From Oscillospiraceae bacterium (GTDB taxonomy: Bacteria > Bacillota > Clostridia > Oscillospirales > CAG-272): DNA of 64,000 bases. The stretch lies in contig SVQI01000004.1 of assembly GCA_015065455.1 (NCBI GenBank), forward strand, positions 57,502-121,501, given 5' to 3'. Within the stretch, counting starts at the first letter, position 1, and every line of letters starts with the position of its first letter. A program made the position numbers and the translations under genes. The notes beneath the pieces were generated by a model that was not told the origin of the DNA, did no database searches, and saw only the letters and a list, made by a program, of their open reading frames with translations. Positions 61,413 to 64,000 of the stretch are shown one piece after another.

Positions 61413-61452
61413 AAAACGAGGTATGTGATTTTTACACATACCTCGTTTTTGA
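61413..61452. terminator. Bidirectional terminator after the pgsA operon
   Basis: A 15-bp perfect stem (61413-61427 with 61435-61449) with a seven-base loop and T run. Confidence 0.9.
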
Positions 61453-61481
61453 ATTCGTATTCTTATTCAAAAAAACTTATT

Positions 61482-61676
61482 TTAGCTGTTTGACTTAGGA
61501 ACAAACGAATTGCAGTTTGTACATCTTACATCGGTAGGATTACTTTCGTGTGTGCCGACTTTAATCTTATCAAGAGCACAGTAATTTTCTGTCTGGCTGT
61601 GGTTTGCACAGCTTGTTACGCTACATTCGATACATCTGTTTTTGCAAGATGTATCACATCCATAATTGTTCATCAT
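61482..61676 (-). CDS. DUF1540 cysteine-rich small protein
   Basis: The 64-residue protein has eight Cys in the pattern C-x3-C-x3-C-x2-C-x4-C ... YCALDKIKVG ... CTNC, typical of DUF1540 domain proteins, which probably bind metal. The family is common in spore-formers and has been linked to sporulation by expression in some species; its role is unknown. AAGGAGG lies eight bases before two adjacent ATG codons. Monocistronic. Confidence 0.85.
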   Translation of the reverse strand: MMNNYGCDTSCKNRCIECSVTSCANHSQTENYCALDKIKVGTHESNPTDVRCTNCNSFVPKSNS

Positions 61677-61749
61677 ATCTCTATCCTCCTTGTGTGGTAC
61701 AATATTATTTTAACCATATTTGTTGTAAACACACGTGGAAAAATATTGA

Positions 61750-61787
61750 AAAAACACAAAAGCCAAAAAAGACTTTTGTGTTTTTTA
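61750..61787 (-). terminator. FGGY kinase terminator
   Basis: A 14-bp stem AAAAAACACAAAAG/CTTTTGTGTTTTTT (61750-61763 with 61774-61787), ending eight bases beyond the stop of the leftward kinase gene. Confidence 0.85.
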
Positions 61788-61794
61788 TTTTTTA

Positions 61795-63285
61795 TTAAAG
61801 ATAGAGTAATGCTGAACGTACCTTTTTGTATTTTTCGTATTTTTCAGCGTAAATAGCAGCAAATTTATCGTCGGGATAAACGGTATCACCGTAAACGACA
61901 AATTTTTCAGCCGCTTCTGCAAGGTTATTATATTTGCCGAGCGTAACTGCTGCCAACATAGCGCATCCTGCCGCGCCCGCTTCGTCGGTAACGAGAGGAG
62001 TGATGGGGCGTTTAAGAATATCGGATTTAATTCTGAGCCAGATGGGTGATGTAGCTCCACCGCCTGTTGCTTTGAGGTTGTCAACCTTGATTCCAAATTT
62101 TTCAAGTGTTTCAAGATTGTAAGCCATTTCAAAGGTAAGACCTTCCATAAATCCGCGATAAATATCGGGAAGACCCTTTGCCATATCAAGTCCTGTAATA
62201 GTTCCTTTAGCGTTTGCAACAAGGTCGGGAGTACCGCCCGCGCCCATAAAGTGAGGAACAACGATTACAGAGGAGGGAGAAGTAGCACAGTTTTCGTCAA
62301 GAATACGGTAAACGGATACACCTCTCTGTGCCGCCTCGGGTTTAAGGTTTGAAGCAAAGCAGTCTCTAAACCATTTTAATGATACGCCGCCTGCAAAGTT
62401 GAATGCATATGTAGCGTAAAGATCTTCACCTGCGGGGTGAGGAACGCATACGAAGTTATTATTTGTAAATTCGTTATTTCTGACAATTCCCTTAAATACA
62501 GGGGTAATACACTCAACAGAACCTGTACCGTCAACAGCTTCGCCTTCGTTAAGAACGCCGGCACCAAGTGCTGCTGCTACCTGGTCGTGAGCTGATATAA
62601 CAACCTTTGTTGTTGCAGGGAGTCCGAGCTCGGAAGCAAGTGAGGGAATCATTTCACCAACAACGCTTCCACAAGGAACGGGTTCTGAGAAAAGGTCGGG
62701 AGAAAGGCCTGCAGCATCGAGTATTTCCTTGGAAATACAACGGTTCTCAACGTCAAATGTCAACGAACGGCAAGCAAGACTGTAGTTTATTTTAGCTTCG
62801 CCCGAAAGCTTGAATGCAATATAGTCACCGATAAGAAGGAACTTCCATACGTTATCTCTGACAGCGGGAATATTTTCCATTGACCAGATGACCTTGGGGA
62901 GAGAATACATAGCATCGGGCTTATTGCAAGTGATATTCATTATTTTTTCTTTACCGAGAGCGTTAATAAGTCTGTCTGTTTCAGCAAGACCGCGCTTATC
63001 GGTATACATTATAATATCGGAAAGAGCATTACCGTTTTTGTCAACGGGAACGAACGATTCTCCGAATGACGTTATTGAAATAGCGCCAACCTCGTCAGCT
63101 TTAATGTTTGCAGCGCATCCCTTGATTACTTCAAGTACAGATGCAAACATTTCATTTGGGTTCATATCAGCCTGACCTGCGCGGGTCGTATATTCTTTAT
63201 AGCATTTGTAGAGGAATTTTCCGTCTTCGGAAAAAGCGACGCATTTACAACCGCTGCTTCCTACATCAAGACCTAATAATATCAT
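61795..63285 (-). CDS. FGGY-family carbohydrate kinase (xylulokinase-like)
   Basis: The 496-residue protein has the two actin-like lobes. It contains ILLGLDVGSSGCKCVAF (phosphate 1, N-terminus), SFGESFVPVDKNG, ISAHDQVAAALGAG (catalytic Asp in the HDQ motif), GTGSVECITPV (adenosine-binding) and the FGGY signature region NLKATGGGATSPIWLRIKSDIL. It phosphorylates a sugar or polyol; sequence by eye fits xylulokinase or a relative such as L-fuculokinase. The ATG at 63285 (MILLGLD) has GGAGTG well placed. A consensus promoter lies at 63321-63349. No sugar transporter or isomerase gene adjoins it. Confidence 0.87.
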   Translation of the reverse strand: MILLGLDVGSSGCKCVAFSEDGKFLYKCYKEYTTRAGQADMNPNEMFASVLEVIKGCAANIKADEVGAISITSFGESFVPVDKNGNALSDIIMYTDKRGLAETDRLINALGKEKIMNITCNKPDAMYSLPKVIWSMENIPAVRDNVWKFLLIGDYIAFKLSGEAKINYSLACRSLTFDVENRCISKEILDAAGLSPDLFSEPVPCGSVVGEMIPSLASELGLPATTKVVISAHDQVAAALGAGVLNEGEAVDGTGSVECITPVFKGIVRNNEFTNNNFVCVPHPAGEDLYATYAFNFAGGVSLKWFRDCFASNLKPEAAQRGVSVYRILDENCATSPSSVIVVPHFMGAGGTPDLVANAKGTITGLDMAKGLPDIYRGFMEGLTFEMAYNLETLEKFGIKVDNLKATGGGATSPIWLRIKSDILKRPITPLVTDEAGAAGCAMLAAVTLGKYNNLAEAAEKFVVYGDTVYPDDKFAAIYAEKYEKYKKVRSALLYL

Positions 63286-63320
63286 AACAGACACTCCTAA
63301 AAATTTAATTTACTTACATA

Positions 63321-63349
63321 ATTATAATATTTTTTTTGACTGTTGTCAA
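63321..63349 (-). promoter_or_regulatory. FGGY kinase promoter
   Basis: Minus-strand TTGACA (63344-63349), 17-bp spacer, TATAAT (63321-63326), a full consensus match. Confidence 0.85.
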
Positions 63350-63428
63350 CAAATATGACCCACAATGTGCCAAAATCATTATATTAGTACTGATCTTTCT
63401 TTAAATAACAAAAAATGTAAATGATGTA

Positions 63429-63457
63429 TTGACAAATTTCAGTAAATAGTGTATTGT
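63429..63457 (+). promoter_or_regulatory. Promoter of the GntR/ABC operon
   Basis: TTGACA (63429-63434), 17-bp spacer, TATTGT (63452-63457). AGTGTA (63448-63453) and TACACT (63474-63479) form an inverted pair over the -10 box and start site, resembling the YtrA operator half-sites AGTGTA/TACACT, though at wider spacing than I recall for B. subtilis. Confidence 0.65.
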
Positions 63458-63507
63458 TGTATTAGTTAGGTAGTACACTTCACAACACAAAAGAAAGGGG
63501 AGATCAA

Positions 63508-63867
63508 ATGGCGTGGGTGCTTGACAAAAATCGACCTATATGTCCGCAGATATGTGAGCAGATTTGCGTAAAAATTGCAAGCGGACAATACAACCAAAAC
63601 GAAAGAATACCGTCAGTGCGTGAAATAGCATTAGAGGCGGGGGTGAATCCCAACACCGTACAAAAGGCATTAACGATTTTAACCGAGCAGGGATTATTAT
63701 ATTCTATGCGCGGATCGGGAATGTACGTAAGTGACCGTACAGACAAGGCAGAAAAAAAGATCAATGAAATGAAGAGAGAAAAGACTCTTGAATATATTGA
63801 GGAAATGAAAAGTCTTGGTCTTGAGGTTGAGGAAATTAAGCAATATATAAAGGAGTGGAGCGAATGA
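63508..63867 (+). CDS. GntR-family regulator, YtrA subfamily
   Basis: The 119-residue protein has an N-terminal winged helix (about 8-75: [22 protein letters not shown] as the first helix region, then [20 protein letters not shown] and [15 protein letters not shown]) and only a short C-terminal helical dimerisation tail (80-119). This is the YtrA layout, without the ligand domain of larger GntR proteins. YtrA-type repressors control adjacent ABC-transporter operons and respond to cell-wall antibiotics in Bacillus. AAGGGGAG ribosome site. Its stop overlaps the ABC gene's start (ATGA). It is probably autoregulated through the inverted pair upstream. Confidence 0.9.
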   Translation: MAWVLDKNRPICPQICEQICVKIASGQYNQNERIPSVREIALEAGVNPNTVQKALTILTEQGLLYSMRGSGMYVSDRTDKAEKKINEMKREKTLEYIEEMKSLGLEVEEIKQYIKEWSE

Positions 63868-64000
63868 GTGAGCTTTTGAGATGCGAAAAACTTACCAAAC
63901 AATACGGCAGTGTCGTAGCATTAAAGGGCATTGACCTTTCGATTGAAAGTGGTAAGATAATAGGACTTTTGGGACCTAACGGATCGGGAAAAACGACGTT
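63864..64000 (+). CDS. ABC transporter ATP-binding protein, N-terminal part (runs off right edge)
   Basis: The 45 visible codons encode [21 protein letters not shown] and Walker [10 protein letters not shown] just at the edge. The 4-base overlap with the YtrA-like gene indicates the usual YtrA-YtrB pairing, so a membrane permease gene is expected downstream, outside the window. Confidence 0.9.
   Translation, partial: MSELLRCEKLTKQYGSVVALKGIDLSIESGKIIGLLGPNGSGKTT

Overview
The window looks like a piece of chromosome from a low-GC, endospore-forming Clostridia, probably an uncultured gut member of the Eubacteriales/Oscillospirales. The reasons are an AT-rich sequence with strong AGGAGG-type ribosome sites and frequent TTG/GTG starts, sigma-A promoters of the TTGACA-17-TATAAT type, a spore gene (spoVAC), an SLH-domain surface protein, a CIRCE-controlled groESL operon, and fermentative enzymes (GdhA, an iron-type butanol dehydrogenase). 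No plasmid, phage or transposase gene is visible. Most of the window is ordinary housekeeping sequence, with single genes or short operons closed by rho-independent terminators.

Layout: 0-4.4 kb holds surface genes (a lipoprotein, a degenerate SASA-type esterase with a LamG-like end, and a beta-helix protein with a C-terminal anchor). 4.4-9.3 kb holds gdhA, prs and mgtE, the last behind a 335-nt structured leader. 9.3-17.2 kb holds a polar amino-acid ABC importer, tRNA-Arg(ACG), a methyltransferase, a YfhO protein and DUF951. 17.3-22.2 kb holds cinA, then DUF1836/NfeD/flotillin, then a frameshifted membrane gene. 22.2-26.2 kb holds a MATE exporter coupled to a cytidylate-kinase-like gene, and divergently a membrane-anchored lipase.

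26.2-30.0 kb is the most unusual part. An intact spoVAC is followed downstream by three extra copies of only its last ~40 codons. These alternate with unrelated single genes (a membrane-bound MerR regulator, a 67-aa membrane peptide, an FG-GAP-like lipoprotein), and a further membrane protein lies beyond. Each of these genes runs opposite to spoVAC, has its own promoter and ends in a bidirectional terminator. The pattern resembles a row of gene cassettes inserted one after another into the 3' end of spoVAC, each restoring the reading frame with its own copy of the end.

30-39.8 kb holds an SLH protein, a DUF3810 zincin, murA, an alcohol dehydrogenase, glgB, a DUF2079 protein and a small unknown gene. 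39.9-43.1 kb is a tandem of three paralogous NlpC/P60-like proteins. 43.4-49.6 kb holds a nucleoside phosphorylase, a PAP2 phosphatase, an alpha/beta hydrolase, groESL and an AGCS symporter. A multi-hairpin repeat lies at 49.75-49.95 kb. 50.1-64 kb holds hom, two Gfo/Idh/MocA oxidoreductases, a U32 peptidase, an M29 aminopeptidase, a MacB-like ABC exporter, pgsA, DUF1540, an FGGY kinase and the start of a YtrA-type GntR/ABC operon that runs off the right edge.

All assignments come from reading motifs by eye. No database search was run.
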